Positions 25,198 to 39,086 of a DNA stretch of 64,000 nucleotides are shown piece after piece. The position numbers and the translations under genes are program-made. The notes beneath the pieces were generated by a model. The model was not told the DNA's origin. It was given only the letters and a program-made list of their open reading frames with translations, and did no database searches. The DNA is taken from contig NC_135552.1 in NCBI RefSeq assembly GCF_964340395.1, positions 15,799,694 to 15,863,693 of the forward strand, in the 5' to 3' direction. Every line of letters starts with the position of its first letter. The first letter of the stretch is position 1. The stretch is from Glandiceps talaboti. Lineage: Eukaryota > Hemichordata > Enteropneusta > Spengelidae.

Positions 25198-26658
25198 AGT
25201 TATCGTACTTTCACTGTTTAAGTACTTTTTCTACGCGTCTAAATTTGGCCTATTTCCCATTTTTCCATTCACAGTCGCAAGATAGGCAAATTTACTTAAA
25301 GTACAGGTGTTCCAATTCAAGTAACACGTGTGGCATCAGTAAAAACAGTGTTGTACTCGACAATGGTGGAGGGGACAGCGGTATGCTGCCAACAAATCAA
25401 CGCCTAGCGACAACACGACACACCGATTAAACCGAATTCTAGTTACAGGCATGTATTCCAAAATCTATGGTACGGAAACGTACGGTAAATCTAAAGAGAA
25501 AAGTCAATGGCATAGTTCGTTATTGTGCTATGATTTGAAAGAGGACCGTGTCAACATTAACGTAACAGTAATGTTGTTTATGATATTCAATATGCACTAC
25601 TAATTCCTCAACACACAGTAAGTTAACTTTAGTTTTTGCTTTATATGACATATTGTAATATTCTGAGGGTGCAGCACAGTTGTGAGTACTGTATATTTTG
25701 AACAGCTGTAATGTTTTACTGTCTAATGTGATGTCATTAGTGTCTATCAGCAGGCTTGACGAGGTGGATAGTGAGATACAAGCCAGTGTGTGAAAGTAAA
25801 ATAAATATGAAAACAAAGAACTAAATCAAATCACACGGAAACTAGAAGTGAGATATCTAGCTACGGCCTAAAAAAATGTATGGTTCCGATTACGCTCAAT
25901 TTTAGAATAGATGGTTAGGTAGATTTTTTTTAATTTTTTAATTTTTTTTTTTTTTTACATATGTGAGTGTCTAGTCCAGATAGTTATGTTTTCTGTTCTT
26001 TTCCATATGGTCTCTGTGTTAATTATTGGTTTCTTCTCATCAGCCATTACAGATTGGAAGTAGCTTTCTTCGTCCATTATTTCTCGCGAGACCTCACGCA
26101 ATTTTCGCGATTTTGTTATTTTTTTCTCGAATATGTACTAAAAAAAGTTTAGGGTCGGCAGTGAAAACTAGATGGGGTCGGGTAACCGGAACCAAACAAT
26201 TATTTTAGGCGTATAGCTAATAGCTGATTTAGTTCAAACCAAAGCCAGAGGAAAACTGTGCAAAACAAACCTGATGTAAAAACCTTTACAACTGAAAATA
26301 ACTAAAATAACATGACGGAGGTAAATATTAGCCTACGGAGCAAAGAAACCTGCTGTTAACTTGGCGAATTCAAACTTAAAGATAACGTGTATTACTTTTG
26401 TTAATTTTTTCCAAAAAATGTACATGGATGCTAAAGAAACCCTAATTGTTACCACGTTGATCAGACAAACCGAAACACAATTTGAAAAATAAAAATGTTG
26501 TAGTTGTAAAAGAAATATCATAAGAAATTTGATAATAGTATCTCCCATTACAATTGATAAAGTGTGTATGATGTGGTTTTCTTTTATTTTCTTTTTTTAA
26601 TAAAGTGTAAAATTACCAGAGACTCTGACTTCCCTACCTACCTACCTACTACAAATAA
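25198..26658. other. Gene-free stretch
   Basis: AT-rich. Contains a poly-T rich run near 25925-25958. No gene recognised. Confidence 0.5.
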
Positions 26659-26803
26659 ACATACACACACATACACACATACACACATACATACATACAT
26701 ACATACACATACATACATACATACATACATACATACATACATACATACATACATACATACATACAATACATACATACATACATACATACATACATACATA
26801 CAT
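26659..26803. repeat. (ACAT)n microsatellite
   Basis: Starts as mixed acac/atac and becomes pure ATAC/ACAT with one interruption (acaatac) near 26763. Confidence 0.96.
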
Positions 26804-27332
26804 CAAGTTTTATTCATACAGTATAATGTATAACAACATTGTGATATACGACACTTTTGTGTGAAAGGGAGACGAAAATTACTAACAGCTAGTCGATTGC
26901 GCCTCTGTTCCAGTCTTTGATCTCTGATGAACAAACTGTTCATGTTTTTTAATACACTAAAAGAATAGTTAGAATTTTATCTTTACTTTCCGAGAAGGTT
27001 TGGTTAACTTGATTTTAAGCAGGTATCGTTTATATACAAGTACTTGAAACATTTTTATTAGTAGTCAGTTCGTTTTTGATATATGTTTTAAAAAAAACAT
27101 GTTTTCCTGTATAAATGACCATTAATGCACCTTGGCAGATCAAACGAATTACAAAGGTTACAACAAAAATCGAAAACTCAATGCTATTTGGACTAAATTG
27201 ACGTCAGTGTTACAACCATATAATTCACGTGTCTTCCTTCATTTCAGGTATCATGCAGTTGTATAATTTGACAAAAAATGACGAAATGAATATCAGATAT
27301 TAAATCTGTTTCTTTTAACGTTTTCAACTCGT

Positions 27333-27775
27333 ATGTACACTGACGCAGGGTTTAAGGATATGCACCTAGTTACCTCAATGAAATGTTCAGTCTATCCAAC
27401 CAACCAAATTCATCTCCATAACACAAGACAGGCCAGTACAGGTAACATATACATCCCTACAGTTAAAACTGAATATGGGAAACTGGCATTCCAATACAGT
27501 GGTACTGTTCTATGGAACAATCTACCCCTATCCATCAGATCAGCTCCGCACCCATCGATATTTAAAAGACGTCTTAAGAATGTATTCTGGTAATGTACAT
27601 GTAATTGGATATCTTTTCAAGTACACTGTTCCTCTGTAACGTTTTGTCCTAGTTTGTCCCTTTTTGTTCATTTTTCTGTCTTGCAACAGGTTCCATTTGG
27701 GAGAGCAGTGCTTAAGCGTTGAAATTGTGTCTCTATGTGAAAGATTACTAAATAAATAAATAGATAAAAATATAT
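27333..27775 (+). mobile_element. 3' end of a non-LTR retrotransposon
   Basis: The frame ending at 27593 carries the conserved C-terminal signature of LINE reverse-transcriptase ORFs: HNTRQAS, an IYIP..KTEYGK stretch, AFQYSGTVLWNNLP and a terminal FKRRLKNVFW. This region lies after the RT domain in CR1/L2/Jockey-like elements. It is followed by about 180 bp of 3' UTR ending in a short ATAAATAAATAGATAAAA tail, typical of these clades. Endonuclease and RT domains are absent upstream, so this is a 5'-truncated dead copy. The first ~25 codons of the frame may be flanking sequence. Clade assignment is not possible from this fragment. Confidence 0.8.
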
Positions 27776-27925
27776 AGCGATAATTGTGAATTTTCAGAGG
27801 AAACCCCGCCAAGTTAAAGATTTCATTGAATTAACCAAAATATTATTATTTGTAGAATATATTAAAAATAAAACGAATCAAGTACTTCCATGAATAGAGT
27901 GTTTTAAGTCACACAATAACAAATA

Positions 27926-28112
27926 GAGAGAGAGAGAGAGCGAGAGAGAGAGTCAGACAGACAGAGACGACAGAAAGAACGAAAGAGAGGAACAGAGAGA
28001 GATAAAAACAGAGAAACGAAGAGAGAAAGACAGAGAGGAAAAGAGAGAGAAAGAGAGAGAGGGAGGGAATGGGAGAGGGAGAGAGATAGAGGGGTAGGGG
28101 AGGGAGGGAAAG
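27926..28112. repeat. GA-rich polypurine tract
   Basis: Almost all A and G on the plus strand for ~185 bases ((GAGA)n with gaaa and gggag variants). The poly-S/L/P frames on the minus strand are artefacts. Confidence 0.92.
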
Positions 28113-29263
28113 AGTCATTCAATTTTTTGAATTAATATAGTCTAAGAATGTTTGAGGGGGGTATGGGAGAGGAGGGAAGTAAGGAGTGGTTCAGAAACCT
28201 GTTGATTGCAATTGGCTAGTAGAACTTATATGAATATGCTATTCTCAAGCTTCTCATATTATTTGTTTTATGAAGATAATCTTTTCAAAAAAAAGCAATT
28301 TGAACAAAAACAGTATATACAACAAGTAATCTCCAAAACACTTACATTCACAATAAACGTGGAAGTAGTTTAAATATTGGTACGAGATATATGTTCTATA
28401 ACCTTAACGATTGATAATACAATCACTATGTGACATTTTGATGTATGAAATAAGTCATTTACCGTAAAAGTGTTTGTAAGATGAGATAGTATTATAATGA
28501 AAACAAACTACCGTCAATCTAAGGGGATTAGTTTGCTTTTCTTTCCCACGGATTTATTAACCTGAAGACTAACATAAAGTCTTGATTTATCAGTTTTAAA
28601 AAACTTCCCATAATTGGTATTTCATTGTGACCCGGCTCTCCCTATCGCGATCCCCGGATTTGGGGGCTACGTTGCCATGCCAATTCGCATTTGTCAAAAG
28701 TCGGTGGTGCCACAGTGTCTGGACCGAAGACCACATAACCTCAGTGAATGTAAAATGTACTTTACACTTGGATTAAGTCATGATATATGTTATGTTGTTT
28801 TGCTTTGGAATCAGTAATCCCCCTGTAAAACGAAGTGATTTATTTATTTCACGACCTTGTTATGTTGTGGTTGGATATGTCTGTGAACAAGATTACCTTT
28901 GCATATAGATAGATGTATTACACTTCGTTCTACAAAGTCTGATGTAAGGACTCGTTATTTGAAAATATTTATAGACTTGGTGAAAGAAAACTATGAGAAT
29001 GGGGAAATATATTTTCAAACAACAAAACGTAAATACCTGCAGCACTTTGAAAACTGATCGTTCAATTATCTCTGTTAGCCCCATATTGACAGACCGAGTT
29101 CATCTAAATCATGTCAATATGTCTGTGTATATTTAATATTCAATTGTACCACCCTTACTGCTTAGATCTGTACCACTTCGTGAAAAGAGACAGTGCATTT
29201 TTCATTTCAAGAAATGTATTTTGAATGACCATAAACTAGTTTTTTTTAGGGATACATGTATAC
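28113..29263. other. Gene-free stretch
   Basis: Unique AT-rich DNA. The 67-codon frame at 28614-28817 is not recognisable. Confidence 0.5.
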
Positions 29264-29330
29264 ATACAATGCAATGCAATGCAATGCAAAACAATACAAT
29301 GCACGACAGCGCAATGGTGCAATACAATGT
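29264..29330. repeat. (ATGCA)n pentanucleotide microsatellite
   Basis: AATGC repeats at about 29269-29290 decay into acaatacaatgc variants. They are related in composition to the ACAAC arrays. Confidence 0.85.
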
Positions 29331-29639
29331 ACAGTTTTATATTTCTTTCGTGAACTGACTGTGGTGATTGTATGTGTATCAATTTTACTGTTCCACTTTT
29401 GATTGTTGTGCCTTGTCATTTTGTTATGTTTCTTATTTGTTATAGTTTCTATGGCAATCTTGAACATCGAATATATACACCTACAAGTACGAGTGTGCTT
29501 GTTAGTCACTAAGGGGATACAAGCTTGACTAGCTTTGCTATTTCTTGATCCCTTTTTGCCATTTATTCTGTATATGTATCTTTTTTTTAAGATTAATTTT
29601 TATTATTATTATATTGGTGAATAAACTTATTATTAAAAT

Positions 29640-29745
29640 ACAACACAACACAATGCAATACAATACAATACAATACAATACAGCACAGCACAGCACAGCA
29701 CAACACAACACAACACAACACAACACAACACAACACAACACAACG
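29640..29745. repeat. Pentamer microsatellite (ACAAC/ATACA/GCACA)
   Basis: Blocks of CAACA, CAATA, CAGCA and again CAACA in succession, showing substitution spread within a pentamer array. Confidence 0.95.
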
Positions 29746-31027
29746 TAACATAACACTGTACAATATTTTACCCACAACGCTATCTTATTTGTATATTTGG
29801 ATGTTCCTTAATTTATCACTTCCTCCACACAACCATATTAATCATAACAATTATAGTTGAATGGTATGTAACAAAAGTACGAAACTTTAAGTTGCAAAGT
29901 TAAACATAAAAACATACCCACAGCGGCATGATACACGTGCTTTTTGAATAAAATACTTTTCAACACCAAATAATCACCAACAATATATTTGTGAAGTAAT
30001 TACAAGTGCAAATACTTTCCTTAGTTTGCTTGCAAATATTCTGCATGCCTTTTCAAAAACGTATGTTGAAAAATTAATAAAAATTTACCTCCTTCTATAA
30101 AAAAAAATCATTTGATATATATGAACCAATGAACAATTTGTATTTAGAAACTCATCAGTGACAAAAGCACAATTTAAAAATGACAAAAAGTGTTTTCACA
30201 CAAAACTCTTTGCACTGGTGAGATTTGTTTGAATTGGAGCAGCTTATGTGTGAGAGAGTTGTGGGTAAAATATTGTATAATGATAACATAACCTGAAATA
30301 AACTCCAAAGTTTCTAAAAGTCCAATCCTCTATATAGCATATTCCTTATTTTTCACAATGTATGTTATCAAAAACTAACTAAACATGATTTTTTTTTTCA
30401 ATTTTCAATTTTGTGTTTGGCACATAAGTTCAGTTCGATATTATTGATGAAATTTGATTTGAAGATTTTTGATACATAATTGTTGTTATGTTTGTCTACA
30501 GGATGACTATTTATACGATTACCGTATGGAAAGACCACATCAAACGATTCTGCGTGTCTCTTATAGATTCGACTTTTTCAGGTTTTGGAATGCATAAATA
30601 ACAACATTTTCTCAATCGATTTCTTCAATATGGTCAGCAGTACAACTTGTTACTGATAGCATTTTAAAGGTGAAGACAAATTTAATACATAAGCGTGACT
30701 GTCTGCTCACTTCTCATTCTAAGAATGAGTGCACTTTAATTTCTTGTATGTTCAGTCCAGTCTGTCACTAAACTTCCATGTTTAATTATTGATATAAAAA
30801 GTTTGCTCTTAATTTTTGCCCCAAATAAAATAAAATAAAAGGGGGTTACTTCAAATACGATGGTAATCATAACAGATGTCGTATTCCACGGTTGCAGCGG
30901 ATATGATTAACAGTGACTTTAACTATAAAGAACAGAAGGTAACTGATGTATAATTGTAAACAAGAAGTACTAAGCTCAGAGGGAAGTGATATTGCTGACA
31001 GCGATAATTTTGAAGTAGTGAAATATT
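29746..31027. other. Gene-free stretch
   Basis: Very AT-rich with no frame of interest. Contains an AAAATAAAAT run near 30822-30840. Confidence 0.5.
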
Positions 31028-31310
31028 GTGTCAGAAAGTATGAGACAGAGAGACAGAGAGAGACAGGGGAAGGAGGGAGAGAGAGATGGAGAGACAGAGA
31101 GACATAGAGACATAGAGGGGAGGGAGAGAGCGACAGGGAGAGGGAGAGGGGAGAGAGAGACTCAAAGATAAGAGGGTGGGAGAGAAAAACGACAGAAAGA
31201 AAGAGAAGGAAACAGAAAGAGAGATAGAAACAGAGAAACGGAGAGAAAGAGGGGGAAAGAGAAAGGTAGCAACAGAGAGAAAACGGAGAAGTGAGAGAGA
31301 AGTCTGCGAC
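31028..31310. repeat. GA-rich polypurine tract
   Basis: ~280 bases of GAGACAGAGA-type sequence, almost pure purine on the plus strand with scattered C and T. Confidence 0.92.
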
Positions 31311-34300
31311 TTTTCAGAGTTATGTTTTGTACGATTAATTTGCTAGAATATTTTACCATAGAATCTGGAATACAGCAGTTGCAAACACGCAGTGATCAAC
31401 CCTTCGAGTCAAGTGCTGTCGTCTCGATATCTTTATGTTTTGTAATACGAGGCTCGACCCACGAGTGTCCATGCAACTATTGTAAACAACAATAGTAATA
31501 TCCTCACTGGGATTTAATTTGATAAAACCGTAGGAACTTTGAAATGTCGACCACCTTTACATAGTCGGAATTCCTCGAGTGGAATCGACGTTGTGAATAT
31601 GGTTGGGGAGCCTGCGTCGTTAGAGGTGTGGGAAAATGTTGGAGAGGTCGCGGACTTGACGTCGTGTCATCACAGATCAAATTGAACGAAAACATGTGAC
31701 GAATTTGTACCTACTGCGAGTGTGTGATTACCTCTATAGGCAATCCACTAGTTCACACACCGAGGAATAGTGTCCGACGTCGAACTGATTAACATCCCGT
31801 GCAAAACAGAACGGAGAATAATTCAGATACACGTTAAATGTTAACCACTCTGAGGACCCATGGAAACAGGTGAGAAATATCACTCTCCCGGACAGTTTCT
31901 TTTCACAACTGAGCCGTTCATTGACAGGATCATTTTATGATACAACTTTCTGACATGCCGATATAATAATATGTACTTTATGTATACAGTTTCGAGGAAT
32001 CAACGTTACTGCATGTACTTAGCATTTTCCGCCGTTTTTCAGTTTGTTTGAATCCAACCAGTTTTTGACGAAATTGTGCACTGTGTCAACGTAACGGTAA
32101 AACTTTGATTTCAAATACATAAAAAGATAATATCAATATTTAAAAAACATACAATTAGATTGGTATACGTATAATTTCATCTGTCGCTGAATTCACGATA
32201 AACATTATGGAAACTGTTCTTATAATTATATTTTGTTGATAAATTTATTTGTTTTTATTTTATCTTATTTTGTTTCAGGAGCCGATTTAGTAACTTAAGG
32301 CAAAGTCAGTGGTCGGAGTTCATTTTCCTGTACACCCAAGACTGTATGTTATTCTTGCAACCATTTCCTATTTAATACATCTACAACTTACCACTGACTG
32401 TGACAGGCACAGAGACAGTAGGTATACCATCGGTCATCATGATATTTTATGCAGGTACAGGTACGTAAAGGAGTGGCCTCCACAGTTATGAAGTTGGGCG
32501 ATACTCGTTACCAAATAAGTACTTTAAAATTATTACAGCCCACTTGTGCAATGAGAGGTAGACTCGGTAATAAAACTATAAAATATTGGACATGTTTTTT
32601 TAAAAAGAAATGTGTATAGATTTTTTAACCAGACTTTTGAAGCACAGTTACAGCAGCTACTGTGACAAAAAAATGTTACCGCACATGTTGCAAACGTACA
32701 CGTAAAATAATACCATCAAATGCATACAGTTGAAAAACTATACTATTTTGATAGAAAGAATGGGCAGACGCATGTCCCGATATTTATGCACTAAGTCTTC
32801 ATATTGTACTGCACAGTTACATGTGTATAACGGGTGTTTTTGCCCTTTGCCTTGGAGGGTTACCAGTTTCAAATGACTTGAATTTTAAAAACATGCGTGG
32901 TTAGAAAACCACCCTTTCCGATTGACCATTTCCGCAAACACGTTGTCGGTTGTCTATATTGCATCATTTTTCCTCTCTCAATCAACAATAATGATATCCA
33001 ACTTATACATAATTCCCATTCGTTTCTGAATACACGTGAATCGTAAAATGAGTTTTAAAAACGTTAAATCCCGTATTTGTTCTTAAACTCAACAACTTTG
33101 CACACTGTTGTAAACTTTCAAAGGCAACTACTAGTCGCTACCAGGTAGGTAAAGTATCTTGTATTTCAACTAATGATAAGTTTAAAATTCACCAAATTGG
33201 GTTTTCATAAGAAGAATGCGGCTTTGTAATTGAATTGGCAATTGGTGAATTCACTGGTGAGTAAAAAGATACTATTTTGCCGTATTGTATGTTTGGAGCA
33301 TGCTTTTTTTAAGTATTGAAAATAAAGACTCGACGTTTATTCGGAGTTACTGTTTTTCGTACCATGACAATTTTCACTAAGGAGACAGCGTCAATTGGTG
33401 CAATTTATCAACAATATATTTATTATTATGTCACATCAAAGTCTGTGTACAGCAATGGCTTGACTATGACCAAACTGTTCAACGTACAACCATTTCTTAC
33501 AGAAAACCACTGACCCATGGCATTGTGGTCTAAGTTCGGCACCTAATGACGACGACGAAGACGATGATGGCTGACACGCGGGGACGGCGTCGACCTGGGA
33601 TACATTCATTACGTAGCACCATGGCATGTATCAACAGTAACACTCGTTACGTTTAAAATGCAACTCAAAAATGGCATTTATAGCTAAGGTTAAAATGTTC
33701 CTGGTCTCGAAAATATTTAATTGTATGATTTTTTTTTGTTAACATCCAAAAATTCCTGTTATAATACATTGTTAATTACTCCAAATACCGTTCACATGTC
33801 TTGGGTTTTCATAACAAGAATGCCCTACTAGGACATGCCGAGATTTGCCGAGTATCGGTTCGTTTCAACATATTTGTAATTCATATTAATTTATAAATAG
33901 TATGGCAATTATTACCTACATATTACAATACATAAGCTTATATAATTTATGAATAATGTCACCAAGGAGGACATGACTGGGCTAACCGAATGCACACAAT
34001 TTACGATATAGTAAATGATTATTTTATAGTAACAACGGGTCGATGGAGCGAGTTCTAGAGACCGCGTTACACACACAGCATATAGCTCAGTTAGGTCGTC
34101 GAAGAGCTCGACAATGGTGGCAGGTATGGTTTCTCTCAAAGATACGCTTGTTAAAATAAATGTTCTCCAAAAAGCACTTCAAGTGCACTGTAGATGTCCC
34201 CCCCCCCAGTTTTTCTATTTTCATTGCTTAACTGAATCGATACCTTATTGTAAGTTACTACTGTAGTAATTGGTTCGTCAAACGTAACCAATCAATAAAC

Positions 34301-37300
34301 TGTCAGAAATTATGCGCATTAACAATGTGCGGAACTTTACCGGCTCTGAGATTTGATGGTGTTTTTTAAAGGCTACAAAATAAATCAACATCAGAATTAA
34401 GAAATTGCCACATTTTGGCGATAATTATTTCAGGTGTGTATTGAGTGGTTGTCAGTTCAAACATTTACTAAATTATATCACACGTGACTGTACAATTCAT
34501 AATTCAGTCAATAGTCCATTCATGTTGGTGACATATTTACAAGAAGTTGTATCTGGAACGAAATATAGGAGGTGAAAATACACCAAGAAGTTTTGCAGGG
34601 GCTAAAAAAACACTACATTCGTTACTTTTGGTTGGAATCGTTGATTTAAAACTACCTAAGGATGTCACTGCTGTAGTTGCCATTCACAGAACTGTAGAAT
34701 GTCCTTACAGGTAGATATAGTCACAGTTGAACGAATTTGTGAAATTGGACCAAAAAATACAGAAGACGACAGTCAGCCAAATATTCATGTTTGGGCGGGA
34801 AACCTAGTGTGTTTGTATCGTCTGTTTGTCTGGTATTTGCAGGGAATAATTAGATAGATCATGTATATGTAATTTATTTGTCCGTCTAGGAATAAAAGAC
34901 TTACAGCAACTACAAAGTCGATTGATCTGTGTGTCATAGTTTACCAAACACAGCGTGGTGTAGAATGCCGTTGATTTGAAAATCAGAAGTTTGACTCAGA
35001 ACCCCCCCCCCCCCCCCGAGAACATGGCTTTATTCGCCTACTTCGAAAAGTGAATAATTAACCGAAATCAATTTTAGATTTTGGTGACAAAATCAAACGA
35101 AATACGGGCAGAATGAAACTAGTGGTAATGGAGTCGCGTCACGGTGCTTAGCCACTTTCAAAAAGTTAGAGTTGTGCAGTGTCTACTAACATAATTCCAG
35201 CAGTTATCGTCTTCCTGCCGTGAAGTAACGTTTCAAAAATAAATGCATTATGACTACAGACGCTGTGGTGGCTCAGTTTAGGAATTCCATAGCCTACACT
35301 TAATAATTATCCACACTAGTGGATTTGTTACGCTGTGAACATTGAAAGCTTCCGAGGACGAGCGGGAAAATCATTGTGACAGGCCTTCTAAGTTTAGCCA
35401 TGGGAGTCATTGCTTTGTCGCCAGTCAACTATTTCAAGCCCAATAACGTCTCTACCCTACATATTCCTGCCAAGTTTTATTACTAGACGCACTCTTTCAA
35501 AAGTAATCGTTCCTGAAAACCACAGTCCATCTCATGCTGACAATTACAAGATGGCGGTTGCGAAAAAACCAATGGGGCCGTCAAGTAAACAATTAACCAT
35601 CGAGTTTACGTAATTATGCATATTTTTACGAGATGTTTTGAAATAAATTTGGAATGATTATAATAACGGAATAACAAAGACTGCTTGGAAAGTTGCATAC
35701 TGCGCGGGAAGATCTTAAAAAGAGTGATTTCTCCGATCAAAAATTTGCAAAGTGTGATAACCACGTGTCTTTAGACTCGGATACTCTGGTGAATAAGTGA
35801 ATGATTGAATGGCATGTCGTCCATTTTCGCCATCAAAAATTCACCTTAGTGTTTATCATCACAAATAATTTTAAATATCTGACAAGTGGGCTCCACTGCC
35901 GGCAACATTGCAAAGTAAGATTTATGTAGACGATGCATTCAATTTGATTAAAAACGAATGCACCATGTATGAAAAAATAAGCAAAGGAATTGCATGGTAA
36001 GTTCTGGGATCGGAAATCTCCAGTGGTCCGTCACATACACACCGGAACCGTTATCCACAACGAGCAAAAGAAACGGAACTCTACATTATTTAAAAGCAGG
36101 AAAAATATTTTGAAAATACGAGCCGATTGTACTGCCTGAGTTGAGATATGAAGTGACAAAACTCAGACGGGGCAGGAAATCGGGTCATCGTAACAGTCTG
36201 CAAAAACAACCGATCGCATGATGACACCTGTTGTAACAATTTGATTTCACTTCCGTTCGACTGGTGATTCATAGAATCAAGTTTAGCTCGATTCGGTGTC
36301 CGACCGTGGCGATGACATCACTAATTTCCGTTTAAAACAATGGTCAGTGAGTTTTGTTCTCCAAAATCTAAATAACCGAATAAAAACAAACAATTTCATC
36401 GAACGCAGAGGGCAAAAATTCGTTCAAAACTAAAAAGTCTTTGACCCTAACGCGTATTGTTTTTGTTGTTTTCGGCTTGGTAGAATGTCCTCCCATACCT
36501 AACTGGAAACCGCACAGGAAAATATTTAGGTTTGTTTTCAACAACACGCTAAAGTGTATTTACTGTCTGTCTTTTTTTCTTTCAAGTTCAAAAGACTAAT
36601 TAATTTTATCGTTCTGCGTGCGATCCTCTTCTGCCGCTCTCCATTTAAACACACATCAACTAAAACAGAAATGCCGTACAAGGTATGAAACATATGGTGA
36701 AATTCAATGTTGTGTACCGTTTACCACACATTGACTTTTCAAAACTAAAATGCTGCCATCTGGAAAACTTATTCCTTTACATAAGAGCTCACTGAGTTGA
36801 CAACACATAATACAGCTTCTAGAAATAATACAAATTCACGACATTTTGAATAGTAAAGATAACTTTACCTAACCCAATTTCAGCCAAACGACACAGATAG
36901 CTTAGCAACTAAGTAAATATCATTTTCGAACGTGTGTTATTTATAAAACTCTAAGTCTTTTGTGGGTCTAGTTTAATCATAACACTGCTGGCTGTGAAAC
37001 GAATGTACCACGTTACGTTTTCAGAGGTAAGGTCGAAAGTCGAATTTCAGTTCCATTTCGATTCCTTGGTACTAATATCGAGCTAAGTTCTCCAGCAATG
37101 TATGTTCGAATGAGTGAAATTAAATAACATGTTAATGTTCCGACATCAAAACGAACGGAGAAAAAAGTTTCGCGTGCTGTATTTTTCATCAACTGTTTTT
37201 TTCTCAGACAACGCAGATAAATGTAAGACTTATATGGCACCAGAGTGAGTTTGTAGGAAGAACAAATAACACGATGTCATGCAAAACACCATTTTTTCAA

Positions 37301-38878
37301 CATGGCCGACGGTGTTATACGTTGGCAAACGAAAACTCAATAGTTTTCACCAAAAGTGGACGTTTGAGAATTAAACTATTTAGTGTCCACAATTTTCATC
37401 CTACATTGTTCAGAAACGTATTCTGTACCGTCACAAAAAAGTTACAAAGCCCATTTCTCGTCAGTAACAGTATACCGTATACGCATTATGCAAAGTGACA
37501 CCTGACAAAGATGGCGACACCTGAAATTTTAAGATTGACAATTAAACGAACACTTACGTGCTCTTGAAAAATGGTCTTCGTGTTTACTCCCTGCTTCTTG
37601 AAACTAATCAGACCAAGTGAATGCAAGTCCTGTATTACTCTCAAATAATCGTTTTCCACTGTGTATGGGGGTTTGAATATCTCTCTACGGACACATGGTT
37701 CAGATAAGATGGAAGTAAAATACGACCTCGCTTTACAAAACGCTCAGAAACACGTACAAAGTGTATGACTTTTCGACGTACTGAACGGTTACATGGATAT
37801 GTATATGATCAAAGTGTACAAATATATACTAAGCCCTCGTCATTGAAAGAATTGGTGAATCACTTTTTAGCTATAGAGTGTACAAAAGGTAAATGAAACT
37901 GGACGAGAAATCTGAGGAAAAGTTTCTATAGTGAGATATTAGAATGGTGAAGCGGGCATTTTATAAAGCTTTGAAGGGACTAAGAGGACACCAGAAATGT
38001 CGGTCATGATGTCATGGAGTCACGGTGATTACATGATTTTCCAACAGTGAACTATATATATATAGGAATGGCCATCAGTAAGACGTCCATCGACAGATGT
38101 ATTTTAAAGGGTTCACGACCATTTAATACTAACTGTGAATTCTTGTAGTTATTCGATCAATTTGTGTAAGTGTATTACTACTACAAGTTGTTTTTAACCA
38201 CGTGGGGAATGATAATCCATAGTTCAAACGGTGACGGTGGATTAAAGGCGGCACCCGCTCTGACACATCGTGATATTTACGGTATCTCTGACTGTGAATA
38301 TCCCATTCATGACCGTAACGCCTGTGATATTTTGACCATATACGAACTAAAATGTTATCTTGTTTGCCACTTGAATATTAAATGAGGTATGCATAAAGTT
38401 AAAAATGAAAAAAAAAATATGAAAAGGGAGAATCATGCCAAATTGAAATCACAAAAGGTACACGTGTTTAACGTTATGAATAAATGTCTTCAAAATAATG
38501 CCGAGGGTGCAAGTTGATGGGATGGGATGCAGGGTGGGGATAGGGTTTACAAAGATACCCCATGGTCACGAACAGCACTGGTAACCATGTCAACTGTACA
38601 TATGTGAACTGTCCGCAAAAACGAAGGATATTACGAAGAGGACCCTGATAATGTTGGCGCTATAGCATTTCGACAACATGCACTCGAGAAAAAATTTGAT
38701 GTTTTGGTTGACCAATTATTATATTAAATTTTGATTTGATTTGTAATAGTTTTGGTAATAGTGCCATTCAACTGGTCTTCAGTATATCTCCATTCACTTG
38801 TTATCAATTAAAGAATTAAACTTCATATACACGATATATCCATATTCCATTTAACTTTTTATTGACGTATCCCCCTCC
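31311..38878. other. Long gene-free stretch
   Basis: About 7.6 kb with no recognisable gene. Contains poly-C runs at 34199-34207 and 35001-35017. A pair of good splice sites (donor 31870, acceptor 32278) is discussed in the findings. Frames up to 75 codons appear random. Confidence 0.45.
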
Positions 38879-38933
38879 CTGTCTGTCTGTCTGTCTGTCT
38901 GTCTGTCTCCGTCTCTCTCTGTCTCTGTTAGTC

Positions 38934-38976
<43 letters not shown>

Positions 38977-39009
38977 GGTCTGTCTGTCTGTCTGTCGGTC
39001 TGTCTGTCT

Positions 39010-39065
<56 letters not shown>

Positions 39066-39086
39066 TCTCTCTCCCCCTCTCCCTCT
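38879..39086. repeat. (TGTC)n and (TC)n microsatellites
   Basis: Pure TGTC blocks (38880-38908 and 38936-39009) are interrupted by a TC-rich segment and followed by (TC)n at 39018-39086. Pyrimidine on the plus strand. Confidence 0.96.

Noticed and set aside
34078-34140. tatagctcagttaggt, a tRNA A-box look-alike
   Set aside because: No B box or stems downstream.
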